Shown here piece by piece: positions 1-5,710 of a stretch of DNA of 9,413 bases. Source of the stretch: Methanomethylovorans sp. PtaU1.Bin073 (lineage in GTDB: Archaea; Halobacteriota; Methanosarcinia; Methanosarcinales; Methanosarcinaceae); contig MVQW01000295.1 of assembly GCA_002067265.1 (NCBI GenBank), positions 1 to 9,413 of the forward strand, given 5' to 3'. Every line of letters begins with the position of its first letter. The stretch's first letter is position 1. A program made the position numbers and the translations under genes. The notes under the pieces were generated by a model that did not search any database, was not told where the DNA came from, and saw nothing but the letters and a program-made list of their open reading frames with translations.

Positions 1-398
1 TATTCTTTTATCTGGGCAGCTCCTATATTTCCATAGATAAAGGCATCTGGTGCAACATCTCTCATTATGGTGAATGAGTCTTCCTGAGTTGGATCTTCAA
101 TAGCAGCTCTCTGACTTCCCACACCTATACCAATGCCCATTTCCTCAGCTGCTTGTGCAAGAGCAGCGTTTATAGGCATTGTATCAGGATGTCCTCCGGT
201 GATCGAAGCTATAAGAAAAGGTGCTTTCATACTCTTTCCCAGAAAATTTGTATGAAGGTCTATGTCCTCTATATCAAATTCCGGAAGAGCCCGATGTACC
301 AGCATTATGTCTTCGAGGCCGGTTCCCTTTACTCTAGACTCAACAGGACTTGAAGAACATAGCTTGAGGTGTTCTATTTTTCTCTGGGATGTACTCAT
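1..398 (-). CDS. fni: Type 2 isopentenyl-diphosphate delta-isomerase, N-terminal part (runs off the window)
   Basis: Family role: an FMN-dependent cytosolic enzyme that interconverts isopentenyl and dimethylallyl diphosphate, supplying prenyl starters for archaeal ether lipids and quinone-like carriers. The first 132 residues are present and the rest lies beyond position 1. Visible family marks are RKIEH near residues 6-10 (substrate-binding RK pair), SITGGH at 65-70, GVGSQR at 92-97 and GNIGA at 123-127, all typical of the flavin-binding TIM barrel. The start is the ATG at 398-396, preceded by a GTAGGT SD-like stretch. The gap to the isopentenyl phosphate kinase stop codon is 16 bp, so it is almost certainly co-transcribed with that gene, whose product it isomerises after phosphorylation. 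No frameshift is seen in the visible part. Confidence 0.96.
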   Translation of the reverse strand, partial: MSTSQRKIEHLKLCSSSPVESRVKGTGLEDIMLVHRALPEFDIEDIDLHTNFLGKSMKAPFLIASITGGHPDTMPINAALAQAAEEMGIGIGVGSQRAAIEDPTQEDSFTIMRDVAPDAFIYGNIGAAQIKE

Positions 399-414
399 AT
401 TAAAACCTACAATC

Positions 415-1191
415 CTACTGTTCATTTGTTATAGCTGTCCCTATTTTCTCGCCTTTAAGAAACCGTTCTACATTTCCAGGCTTTCCAGCATCGAATATAT
501 GCGAAGTTATATTCGTACTATTACTGAGGTCCAGCATCTCTTTGACTTTTCCCAGCATACCGCCTGTAACATCAATATTTTCAGAGCCTTTTATATGCAT
601 TTTCACATTTTCGAAGTTCTTTGATGATATTATTGGAATAGTCATACTTTTATCGTCAAGAACTCCTTCTGTTGCACTCCCAATACCTAAAAGAGTTGCT
701 TTCATCTGTTTTGCAATATAAGGAACTATCTGATCACCAGAAATGACGGATGTTCCAAGACTGCTATCCATTACCACATCTCCGTGTAAAACAGGAACAA
801 TCCCACGTTCCAGCATGCAGTATATATGGTCAAGGAACATAGTCTTAATTCTTCCATTATCTGCGAGCATGCAGCACATAGGATGAACTCCTACAGCACA
901 TGTACCATTTTCATTAAGTACATCTACTACTTTTCTGCATAGTTCTTTCACTGAGAGGTGGGTTACTATGGAGCCACTCACGTTAAACCCTTCGTTAAGG
1001 GCATATTTTTTTGCCTGAGGGTGTCCAAAAGAGCCTGCTCCATGTACTATTATCAACTTTCCTTTGAAACCGGATATTTCTTTTGCTATCCTCTGAATCT
1101 CATTTACTTTAACAACGCCATCTTCGGCTCTCTTATCGGTGATTACACTTCCTCCAAGTTTAAGTATAGTGAGATTTTCAGATGAAACCAT
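415..1191 (-). CDS. ipk: Isopentenyl phosphate kinase
   Basis: Family role: ATP-dependent phosphorylation of isopentenyl phosphate to isopentenyl diphosphate, the late step of the archaeal mevalonate route that replaces phosphomevalonate kinase chemistry. The 258 residues are a normal length for this amino-acid-kinase-fold enzyme. Seen in the sequence: KLGGSVITDK at 11-20 (ATP-phosphate-binding lysine/glycine loop), HGAGSFGH at 50-57, whose second histidine (H57) matches the catalytic histidine known in characterised isopentenyl phosphate kinases, and GDVV at 137-140 with SGDQIVPYIA at 151-160. TGGMLGKV at 209-216 contributes to nucleotide binding in this fold. The start ATG is one base after the mevalonate kinase stop codon and has a GTGGAG SD inside the end of that gene, so translation is probably coupled. 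The downstream neighbour is IPP isomerase, which uses its product. Confidence 0.96.
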   Translation of the reverse strand: MVSSENLTILKLGGSVITDKRAEDGVVKVNEIQRIAKEISGFKGKLIIVHGAGSFGHPQAKKYALNEGFNVSGSIVTHLSVKELCRKVVDVLNENGTCAVGVHPMCCMLADNGRIKTMFLDHIYCMLERGIVPVLHGDVVMDSSLGTSVISGDQIVPYIAKQMKATLLGIGSATEGVLDDKSMTIPIISSKNFENVKMHIKGSENIDVTGGMLGKVKEMLDLSNSTNITSHIFDAGKPGNVERFLKGEKIGTAITNEQ

Positions 1192-1192
1192 A

Positions 1193-2110
1193 TTAATTCT
1201 CCACTTTCACTCCATGTTCAGTTACTTTTGTTATAATGGCTTCTCCTCCAGCTTGTGATATCGCAGAAGCTATTTTTACAACATCAGAAGGACTAGTTAA
1301 TGCAACCATACATCCTCCACCTCCTGCACCTGTTATCTTTGCACTATATGCACCGTTGTTGCGGGCTGCATATATAAGATTTGCAAGCTCCGAACTGCTG
1401 ACGCCAATAGCATCAAGAAGCCCCTGGTTTATATTCATGAGATTTCCTATAGATTCATATTCCTTCTTAATTACCAATTCTTCTCCGGTAATTGATATCT
1501 TTCCAATGGTTGAAAGAATAGGATCTATTATTTCAGGATAGTGTTTTTTAAGTAGTGCCACATTGGACACCAATTGCCTGGTAGAAGAGAACCTGCCAGT
1601 GTTTCCTATCACTATGCCACAATCAATGATATCAAGCTTCTTTTTCATAGGTACCATGATAACTCCGCCCATGGTACTGACATAAGTATCAGTTGGACTG
1701 GCAGCGCCCTGTATCTTTCTTTCAATGCTGTGCCCAAGAGATGCTATATCTTCTAGTTGTAACCCATATCCAAATAACATGTTCAATGCTTGGATGGTAG
1801 CTATGGTCACTGCTGCAGATGAACCAAGGCCTGAGCCAACAGGTATATTAGACTCTATATGCAGGTTTACACCTTTGATGTCTGCTATTTCTGACATCTT
1901 TTCTATTACCGTTGAAACGTACGGGTACTTTTCGTAGTCAATTCCGGTGTCCCCTAATACAGAACTGATCCTTATGGTATCGCTGATTTCAGCCTTTACC
2001 CGGGTACGCAGATCTACAGCACAGCATATTGCGCTTTCTCCGTAAACTACTGCATGTTCACCGAACAGGTATATCTTCCCAGGAGCAGAGCATGTTATTG
2101 TTTGCGTCAT
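1193..2110 (-). CDS. mvk: Mevalonate kinase (GHMP kinase family)
   Basis: Family role: ATP-dependent conversion of (R)-mevalonate to 5-phosphomevalonate in the cytosol, the first kinase step of isoprenoid synthesis. The 305 residues match archaeal mevalonate kinases. The three GHMP signatures are visible: APGKIYLFGEHAVVYG at 9-24, IPVGSGLGSSAAV at 89-101 (ATP phosphate loop) and KITGAGGGGCMVAL at 258-271. SPTDTYVST at 138-146 carries the likely catalytic aspartate D141. The ATG at 2110-2108 lies 7 bp after the stop of the Memo-family gene, with only a modest GTGGA SD, so it probably depends on read-through and coupling within the operon. The pairing with isopentenyl phosphate kinase immediately downstream supports an archaeal-type mevalonate pathway. 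The enzymes for the intermediate steps are not in this window. Confidence 0.97.
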   Translation of the reverse strand: MTQTITCSAPGKIYLFGEHAVVYGESAICCAVDLRTRVKAEISDTIRISSVLGDTGIDYEKYPYVSTVIEKMSEIADIKGVNLHIESNIPVGSGLGSSAAVTIATIQALNMLFGYGLQLEDIASLGHSIERKIQGAASPTDTYVSTMGGVIMVPMKKKLDIIDCGIVIGNTGRFSSTRQLVSNVALLKKHYPEIIDPILSTIGKISITGEELVIKKEYESIGNLMNINQGLLDAIGVSSSELANLIYAARNNGAYSAKITGAGGGGCMVALTSPSDVVKIASAISQAGGEAIITKVTEHGVKVEN

Positions 2111-2117
2111 ATTCCAC

Positions 2118-2918
2118 TCATTCTAAAATTAACGAAGCGTATCCTACTACAGCTGAATCATCGCCAGTCACTTCTCCGCTGTTTCCATACTTAAGAAGTT
2201 CTGCTCTGCCTGCTCCAAGCTCCTTTGTTGCAGTGATAGTTGCTGCAATAGGTCCAAAACCACATGCTGATATATCTTTTTCATACAGCCGGTTGTAAAA
2301 TTCATGCACGTTCATATTTAAAATGGATTTAATTAGATATCTGTCATTACTCTCTGCTACATGTGCAGGTTGATAATGTGTAAAATCGCTTGAAGCAATT
2401 ATAACGGCTTTCCTATCGGTGTCCATGACTGCTCTAGCAATTTCCATGCCAACCTCAATGGCCGTCTCCTCATCCTGCATTCCCATACAAATAGGAAGTA
2501 TCTTGAAATCATGCTTAAAACGGTATTGAAGGAAAGGTATCTGCACTTCGATTGAATGCTCATACCGATGAGCAAGCTCATCTTGGTCTATTATACTCCC
2601 AGCTATCTCTTCTTTCAATTCATGGTCTACTTCTACTTTTCCAAGAGGTGTAGACCAGGTGTCGATTGAAAGAGCAACTGGGGACCCATAGCCCGTGTGA
2701 TTTGGGCCGAGCATTACATAAGTATCTGCTGGCGGCAGTACAGCATATGAGCGAGCTGCAACCCTTCCAGAGTAGATATAACCGGCATGGGGTACTACCG
2801 TACCCTTTATGCCAGACTTCGCATCAATTAGGATGTCATTGAAACAATTATCTAACTCTTTTTTCAACGCAGTTGGATTAGCAGGGTAAAATTTACCCGC
2901 AACAATAGCCTGTCTCAT
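2118..2918 (-). CDS. Memo-family (MEMO1-like) protein, AmmeMemoRadiSam system type
   Basis: The 266-residue protein belongs to the Memo family, structurally related to class III non-haem iron dioxygenases (LigB-like). Residues that align by motif with the metal-binding set of human MEMO1 are present: H44 in PHAGYIYSG (43-51), H74 in GPNHTGYG (71-78), H181 in SSDFTHY (176-182) and C219 in ISACGFGP (216-223). A conserved RYEHSIEVQIPFL lies at 118-130. The true substrate in archaea is not established. It is co-located with mevalonate pathway genes, as in other archaea, which suggests but does not prove a link to isoprenoid or lipid metabolism. The ATG at 2918-2916 is chosen because a strong GGGTGATG SD precedes it and because the MRQAIVAGKFYP N-terminus is typical of the family. 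It is followed after 7 bp by mevalonate kinase. Confidence 0.94.
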   Translation of the reverse strand: MRQAIVAGKFYPANPTALKKELDNCFNDILIDAKSGIKGTVVPHAGYIYSGRVAARSYAVLPPADTYVMLGPNHTGYGSPVALSIDTWSTPLGKVEVDHELKEEIAGSIIDQDELAHRYEHSIEVQIPFLQYRFKHDFKILPICMGMQDEETAIEVGMEIARAVMDTDRKAVIIASSDFTHYQPAHVAESNDRYLIKSILNMNVHEFYNRLYEKDISACGFGPIAATITATKELGAGRAELLKYGNSGEVTGDDSAVVGYASLILE

Positions 2919-2927
2919 ACTACATCA

Positions 2928-2960
2928 CCCCATGTAAATATTATGGGGCCATTATATATG
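2928..2960 (-). promoter_or_regulatory. TATA-like element and SD-overlapping hairpin upstream of the Memo-family gene
   Basis: On the minus strand an ACATATATAA-like TATA element lies at 2951-2960. At archaeal spacing (about 25 bases) initiation would fall near 2930, just upstream of the SD. A perfect 6-bp inverted repeat, CCCCAT (2948-2943) and ATGGGG (2933-2928) around a 9-base loop, includes the first bases of the GGGGTGATG SD. A message read through from rpsB could fold this hairpin and hide the SD, whereas a transcript started at the TATA element would lack the 5' arm. The TATA element and dyad are seen; promoter activity and regulation are inferred. Confidence 0.45.
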
Positions 2961-2973
2961 TAGTATGCTTCCA

Positions 2974-2998
2974 AAGCAGGCTTTTTAAATGCCTGCTT
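2974..2998 (-). repeat. Perfect 8-bp hairpin spanning the rpsB stop codon
   Basis: The minus strand reads AAGCAGGC (2998-2991), a 9-base loop containing the rpsB TAA, then GCCTGCTT (2981-2974). The left arm encodes the last codons of rpsB (E-A-G). No run of T follows on the minus strand, so this is not a clear archaeal oligo-T terminator. It could be an mRNA 3'-end stabiliser or processing signal between the ribosomal and the Memo/mevalonate parts of the cluster. Confidence 0.6.
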
Positions 2999-3650
2999 CG
3001 AAGTCTTCAAACTGGTAATTGAAGTGTGTACCGTTTGCCTTTGCAATTTCTCTTGCGAGCAACCAGTAGATGAGTGACAGAGCCTTTCTTCCTTTGTTGT
3101 TGGTTGGTATTACCATATCTACATTGGAAGTCATATTGTTCGTATCACAAAGTGCAACTACTGGGATACCAATGTTAACAGCTTCTTTAATTACCTGTGC
3201 GTCTCCTGCAGGGTCTGTGACTATGATCACATCTGGCTCAAAGAATGCCTCTACAGTTGGGTTTGTGAGAGTGCCTGGTATAAAGCGGCCAACCATTGCC
3301 CTTGTTCCAATAGCTTTTGCGAATTTCATTGCTGGGTATTGACCATACTGTCTTGCAGAAACCACAAGTATCCTTGATGGTTCGTACTTAGAAAGGAAAT
3401 TTGCGACCATCTTAATCCTTTCGTCTGTAGACTGGATGTCCAACACATAAAGTCCGTCGGTTCTTACTCTGTACACGAACTTCATCATGTTCTCTGTCTT
3501 CTGCTGGGTGCCAATATGCACACCAGCTGCCAGATATTCGTCTATAGGAACGAGTGAGGTAGATTTCTCTGCATCTGCACTCACATCTAGCATCTTGTCA
3601 TCACTACCCATATTTGCATTATCAGTAACACGTATTTCTTCTGTAGTCAT
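2985..3650 (-). CDS. rpsB: Small ribosomal subunit protein uS2 (archaeal S2)
   Basis: Structural protein of the 30S subunit, placed between head and body in known archaeal ribosomes. The 221 residues agree with archaeal S2. The core starts at about residue 34 with [17 protein letters not shown], containing the hallmark GVHIGTQ at 43-49. [20 protein letters not shown] and a central FIPGTLTNP segment also match the family, and [18 protein letters not shown] follows. An acidic, probably flexible N-terminal extension of about 33 residues precedes the core. The start ATG at 3650-3648 is chosen over M14 and M20 because AAGGTGAT (3661-3654) sits 3 bases upstream. That SD is made of the last sense codons of rpoK, whose TAA overlaps the ATG by one base (TAATG), so translation is probably coupled to rpoK. 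Confidence 0.97.
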   Translation of the reverse strand: MTTEEIRVTDNANMGSDDKMLDVSADAEKSTSLVPIDEYLAAGVHIGTQQKTENMMKFVYRVRTDGLYVLDIQSTDERIKMVANFLSKYEPSRILVVSARQYGQYPAMKFAKAIGTRAMVGRFIPGTLTNPTVEAFFEPDVIIVTDPAGDAQVIKEAVNIGIPVVALCDTNNMTSNVDMVIPTNNKGRKALSLIYWLLAREIAKANGTHFNYQFEDFEAGI

Positions 3651-3841
3651 TAAATCACCTTAAATTTATAGTCCCTTTTAACAGTAATGGGGATAACCCC
3701 AAGCTCTAATTCTTTCTTCGCTATATACAGAGATTGAGTACTGGAATCATCTATCAGGACGGGTGCGCCCATAGAGATTTGCAGGGATCTAGCGCCAATA
3801 ATCCTTGCTCGCTCATATCTAGTATAATGTTCTGTGCTCAA
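3650..3841 (-). CDS. rpoK: DNA-directed RNA polymerase subunit K (Rpo6-type), TTG start
   Basis: Small archaeal RNA polymerase subunit homologous to the C-terminal part of eukaryotic RPB6 and bacterial omega; it helps assemble and stabilise the largest subunit. The 63 residues are the usual length. The conserved core [22 protein letters not shown] (about 6-27) and LIAKKEL-like segment ([15 protein letters not shown], 40-54) are diagnostic. The first codon is TTG at 3841-3839. It is supported by a strong AAGGTGAT SD at 3852-3845, 3 bases away, and no in-frame ATG precedes the conserved core at a sensible place. The gene lies 198 bp after the tRNA-Pro gene and overlaps rpsB by one base. A non-ATG start could lower its translation relative to rpsB. 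Confidence 0.96.
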   Translation of the reverse strand: MSTEHYTRYERARIIGARSLQISMGAPVLIDDSSTQSLYIAKKELELGVIPITVKRDYKFKVI

Positions 3842-4039
3842 AAAATCACCTTAAGGAATGATAGAACGTGATCAGTATTATATTATTTCAGGTATCGTCA
3901 ACTAAAAGCTGCATAGGTTACGCTTTATATCCGTGCGTGTTCTTTCAATACCTGAGATAGTTTTATTCGGAATCCCTCCGAATGTGGTCATACTTCTATT
4001 CTGTAGGCCAGTCCATATTTGCAGTAAGAGTAAGGGAAA
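3842..4039 (-). promoter_or_regulatory. 198-bp tRNA-rpoK gap with inverted repeats and a TATA-like element
   Basis: No gene is seen here. Reading the minus strand: a 7-bp hairpin ATTCGGA/TCCGAAT with loop GGGAT at 3983-3965; then a longer dyad, TCAGGTATTG (3955-3946) pairing with CGATACCTGA (3897-3888), 10 bp with one G-T pair. The dyad encloses a weaker AAAGC/GCTTT stem (3926-3922 with 3909-3905). Next comes an AT-rich TATA-like stretch at 3888-3876, then the rpoK SD at 3852-3845. The TATA-like stretch would start transcription near 3855, giving a short leader for rpoK-rpsB. The structured part could instead be the 3' trailer of the upstream rpoN-tRNA transcript or a small RNA. Structures are seen; functions are inferred. 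Confidence 0.5.
3876..3888 (-). promoter_or_regulatory. Candidate TATA element for rpoK-rpsB
   Basis: The minus strand reads AAATAATATAATA, preceded by a purine-rich GA-type stretch that could act as a BRE. It lies about 25 bases upstream of a plausible start site near 3855, just before the rpoK SD. It is weaker than the best methanogen TATA boxes, and the call rests on position and AT content only. Confidence 0.35.
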
Positions 4040-4137
4040 TGGGACCGCTGAGATTTGAACTCAGGTTCCGGCGTATTTCGCGCACTTTCAAGTACGTCCC
4101 GAACGCCGAAGGATGGTCCAGGCTACCCTACGGTCCC
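4040..4137 (-). tRNA. tRNA-Pro(CGG) with a 23-nt intron at position 37/38
   Basis: Read on the minus strand, a 98-nt gene with a complete cloverleaf after removing 23 nt (75 nt mature). The acceptor stem GGGACCG (4137-4131) pairs with CGGTCCC (4047-4041), followed by discriminator A at 4040. The anticodon stem is CGGCG (4108-4104) with CGCCG (4073-4069). The T arm is CTGAG-TTCAAAT-CTCAG. The spliced anticodon loop TTCGGGA places CGG at 4101-4099, which reads proline codon CCG. CCA is not encoded. The 5' nucleotide directly follows the rpoN stop codon TAA (4140-4138) with no spacer, so the tRNA is probably cut out of the ribosomal/RNA polymerase operon transcript by RNase P. The match of acceptor sequence and anticodon loop to archaeal tRNA-Pro makes the identity secure. 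Confidence 0.93.
4075..4097 (-). other. Archaeal tRNA intron with a canonical bulge-helix-bulge
   Basis: The intron is A-CGTAC-TTGAAA-GTGCG-CGAA-AT. In the precursor the anticodon stem is followed by a 4-bp central helix TTCG (exon, 4103-4100) with CGAA (intron, 4080-4077). This helix is flanked by two 3-nt bulges, GGA and ATA, and then an intron stem CGTAC/GTGCG capped by TTGAAA. Cutting after the second base of each bulge (GG|A and AT|A), as the archaeal splicing endonuclease does, yields the TTCGGGA anticodon loop. All helices pair fully apart from one G-T pair in the intron stem. Confidence 0.92.
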
Positions 4138-4326
4138 TTACTGATATGGTGCCAGTGTATCTACAAGCTCTACATGGGACAGGAGCATACGACGGCAACA
4201 GTAGCGTGTGATTCCCAGGTCATCCATGACCTGGGCAGGATCTTCGCCGTCTTTTGTTCTCCTTTTGTATTCATCCCAGCTGCTCGCGATTACTTTTCCA
4301 CAACTGAAACAACGGACTGGTATCAT
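4138..4326 (-). CDS. rpoN: DNA-directed RNA polymerase subunit N (Rpo10)
   Basis: Small zinc-binding subunit of archaeal RNA polymerase, homologous to eukaryotic RPB10, located in the D-L-N-P assembly platform. The 62 residues are full length. The unusual zinc site is intact: CFSC at residues 6-9 and the CC pair at 43-44 in [16 protein letters not shown], which is nearly invariant in the family. The start is the ATG at 4326-4324. The SD is unremarkable (CAGGTAAGG, formed across the uS9 stop codon) and the gap to uS9 is 11 bp, so it sits inside the eL18-uL13-uS9-rpoN operon. Its TAA stop abuts the first base of tRNA-Pro. RNase P cleavage there would leave an mRNA that ends at the stop codon. 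Confidence 0.97.
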   Translation of the reverse strand: MIPVRCFSCGKVIASSWDEYKRRTKDGEDPAQVMDDLGITRYCCRRMLLSHVELVDTLAPYQ

Positions 4327-4337
4327 CTATATATGCC

Positions 4338-4742
4338 TTACCTGTATGATTTCTGATATTTAGCACGTGCACCAGGTCCACCAAACTTCTTAGTTTCTTT
4401 CTGCCTGGAGTCGTTTACAAGGAGGTTGCGGTCATATGCCATATAAGCATCACGAAGGTTAGTATCATTGGTCCATTCAACTATACCTCTTGCAATGGCT
4501 GTTCTTATAGCATTGGCCTGCCCAATTATTCCTCCACCACTTACTTTCACATCGATATCTATTCCCTCTGCAATTTCTCCTGCAAGCATCAGGGACTCAT
4601 AGATCTTCATTTTTGCGAATTCAGGTTCATATATCTCGACAGGTTTCTTGTTAATGCGAGTTCTTCCTGCCCCTTTCTTGATAGTAGCACGGGCAATTGC
4701 GGTTTTGTTCTTACCTGATGAATTTACTACTTTGTTTGACAT
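4338..4742 (-). CDS. rpsI: Small ribosomal subunit protein uS9
   Basis: Structural protein of the 30S head, whose C-terminal tail reaches the P-site tRNA in known ribosomes. The 134 residues are the usual archaeal length. [26 protein letters not shown] (about 11-36), [24 protein letters not shown] (about 67-90) and the basic tail [14 protein letters not shown] ending in the universal K-S-Y-R-type terminus are all seen. The ATG at 4742-4740 has an excellent SD (AAGGAGGATT) that overlaps the stop of uL13, giving a gap of 11 bp. It lies between uL13 and rpoN in the conserved archaeal order. Confidence 0.97.
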   Translation of the reverse strand: MSNKVVNSSGKNKTAIARATIKKGAGRTRINKKPVEIYEPEFAKMKIYESLMLAGEIAEGIDIDVKVSGGGIIGQANAIRTAIARGIVEWTNDTNLRDAYMAYDRNLLVNDSRQKETKKFGGPGARAKYQKSYR

Positions 4743-4753
4743 GATAATCCTCC

Positions 4754-5173
4754 TTAGAACTTGCCGCCTATTTTTGTGCTTACGTCTCCAAGTCTCATAT
4801 ACTTGTTAGAACTAAGCCTTTTCATATTTGCTTCGGCAATCTGTATAATTTCCTTATCCTTTAGTTCAAGAGGAATTCCTACGTGGACCTTCAGGCGTGC
4901 CATTGCATCGCGTCCTCTTGCTCTCCTGTATGGCACCATTCCCCTTACAGTCCTCTTCAGTATACGGTCAGGTCTTTTAGGGAAGTGTGGGCCAAATTCA
5001 GTAGAACCTATCTCGATCTTGTTTCTGTATTCTGCAATTGTGTCGAGCTTGGAACCGGAAATTACTGCCTTTTCAGCGTTAACGATATCTATTTTTTCTC
5101 CAGCAAGCAGTCTTTTTGCCACGTCGCTTGCAAGCCTTCCCAGAATAAGCCCATTGGCATCGATTATTGTCAT
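4754..5173 (-). CDS. rplM: Large ribosomal subunit protein uL13
   Basis: Structural protein of the 50S subunit and an early assembly protein in the family. With the start chosen here it has 139 residues beginning [21 protein letters not shown], the typical archaeal N-terminus. [33 protein letters not shown] (about 70-102) is the conserved rRNA-binding part. An in-frame GTG at 5182 would add three residues. I prefer the ATG at 5173-5171 because GAGGTG lies 6 bases upstream, and that SD would overlap the GTG itself. It follows eL18 by 12 bp and precedes uS9 by 11 bp. Confidence 0.96.
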   Translation of the reverse strand: MTIIDANGLILGRLASDVAKRLLAGEKIDIVNAEKAVISGSKLDTIAEYRNKIEIGSTEFGPHFPKRPDRILKRTVRGMVPYRRARGRDAMARLKVHVGIPLELKDKEIIQIAEANMKRLSSNKYMRLGDVSTKIGGKF

Positions 5174-5185
5174 CTTCAACACCTC

Positions 5186-5566
5186 TTACTGCAGTATCCT
5201 TATTTTAGAGCCCTTTGGGTTCTCTTCAAGGACCTGCTCGATTGTCAGGTATTTGCCACCAATCTCATTTATCTTATCAATAGCTGTGCCACTGAAATCA
5301 AGTGCAGCAATTGTCACTGATGTCTTCAGCTCACCCGCACCCAGCACTTTGCCGGGGATAAGCACAACTTCTCCTTCCTTAGCATATCTGTTGATCTTAC
5401 TAAGATTGACCTGAGCATACTTACGGCTTGGTTTCTCAAGTCTCTTTGCAATGTCTCTCCAGATAAGAACATCATTATTCCTTGACTCTTCTTTAAGAGT
5501 GGATATTAGTTCAGGTATTCTGGGGTTAGTTTTTCTTGTAATTTTTCTTTGTGTCTTATTTCCCAT
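5186..5566 (-). CDS. rpl18e: Large ribosomal subunit protein eL18
   Basis: Archaeal/eukaryotic-type 50S protein related to bacterial uL15. From the start chosen it has 126 residues: [20 protein letters not shown] at the N-terminus, then [29 protein letters not shown] and a core [29 protein letters not shown], which is diagnostic. An in-frame extension upstream to 5629 is open, but it is rejected. The ATG at 5566-5564 has a strong GGAGGGA SD (5577-5571) 4 bases upstream, and the extension has no family similarity that I recognise. It is the first gene of the eL18-uL13-uS9-rpoN-tRNA-Pro unit and is preceded by a structured leader. Confidence 0.96.
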   Translation of the reverse strand: MGNKTQRKITRKTNPRIPELISTLKEESRNNDVLIWRDIAKRLEKPSRKYAQVNLSKINRYAKEGEVVLIPGKVLGAGELKTSVTIAALDFSGTAIDKINEIGGKYLTIEQVLEENPKGSKIRILQ

Positions 5567-5710
5567 AATGTCCCTCCGCAAGATCATCCGGACCTTACTC
5601 ACGCGGGTAAACCACGTTCGAACATCCATGAGTGTTCTTCAGGGTATTCCATGTCCATAAAGGACATCTGAGTCTTGAATACTATTACTAGTACATAAAG
5701 ATTGTGTGGC
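5567..5710 (-). promoter_or_regulatory. Promoter and structured leader of the eL18 operon
   Basis: The 144-bp gap carries a TATA-like CTTTATGTAC at 5700-5691, which would start transcription near 5670 and leave a leader of about 100 nt. In that leader are a perfect 6-bp hairpin ATGTCC/GGACAT at 5667-5651 with loop TTTAT, and a longer pairing ACTCATG/CGTGAGT (7 bp, one G-T) closing a 23-base loop (about 5627-5591). The eL18 SD follows at 5577-5571. A leader with this much pairing ahead of a ribosomal protein gene is a candidate for autoregulation. Structure is seen; regulation is inferred. Confidence 0.4.

Noticed and set aside
3924..3930. TTTATAT on the plus strand as a promoter for a plus-strand transcript
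   Set aside because: No plus-strand gene or supported RNA follows it; the region downstream is antisense to the tRNA and rpoN. It is probably incidental to the AT-rich gap.
3965..3983. Hairpin in the tRNA-rpoK gap as an intrinsic terminator
   Set aside because: It is not followed by a T-run on either strand. Archaeal termination relies mainly on oligo-T, so I treat it only as a structure of unknown role.
3982..4356. A 124-codon open frame on the plus strand
   Set aside because: It crosses the antisense of the tRNA-Pro gene and rpoN, and it has no SD or recognisable family.
5174..5182. GTG start for uL13 three codons upstream
   Set aside because: The GAGGTG that contains this GTG is itself the SD for the ATG at 5173, and the family normally begins at the MTIID-type methionine.
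4761..5414. A 217-codon open frame on the plus strand
   Set aside because: It lies opposite uL13 and eL18, which are clear homologues with good SDs. The plus-strand product is a low-complexity, leucine/serine/isoleucine-rich shadow of their antisense codons.
5567..5629. N-terminal extension of eL18 to an upstream in-frame start
   Set aside because: The internal ATG at 5566 has a strong SD at proper spacing and gives the normal family N-terminus; the extension would run through leader structure.
5594..5660. Possible tRNA in the eL18 leader, suggested by a GTTCGAAC T-loop-like motif
   Set aside because: No acceptor stem, T stem or anticodon arm can be built around the motif on either strand; GTTCGAAC is simply a palindrome.
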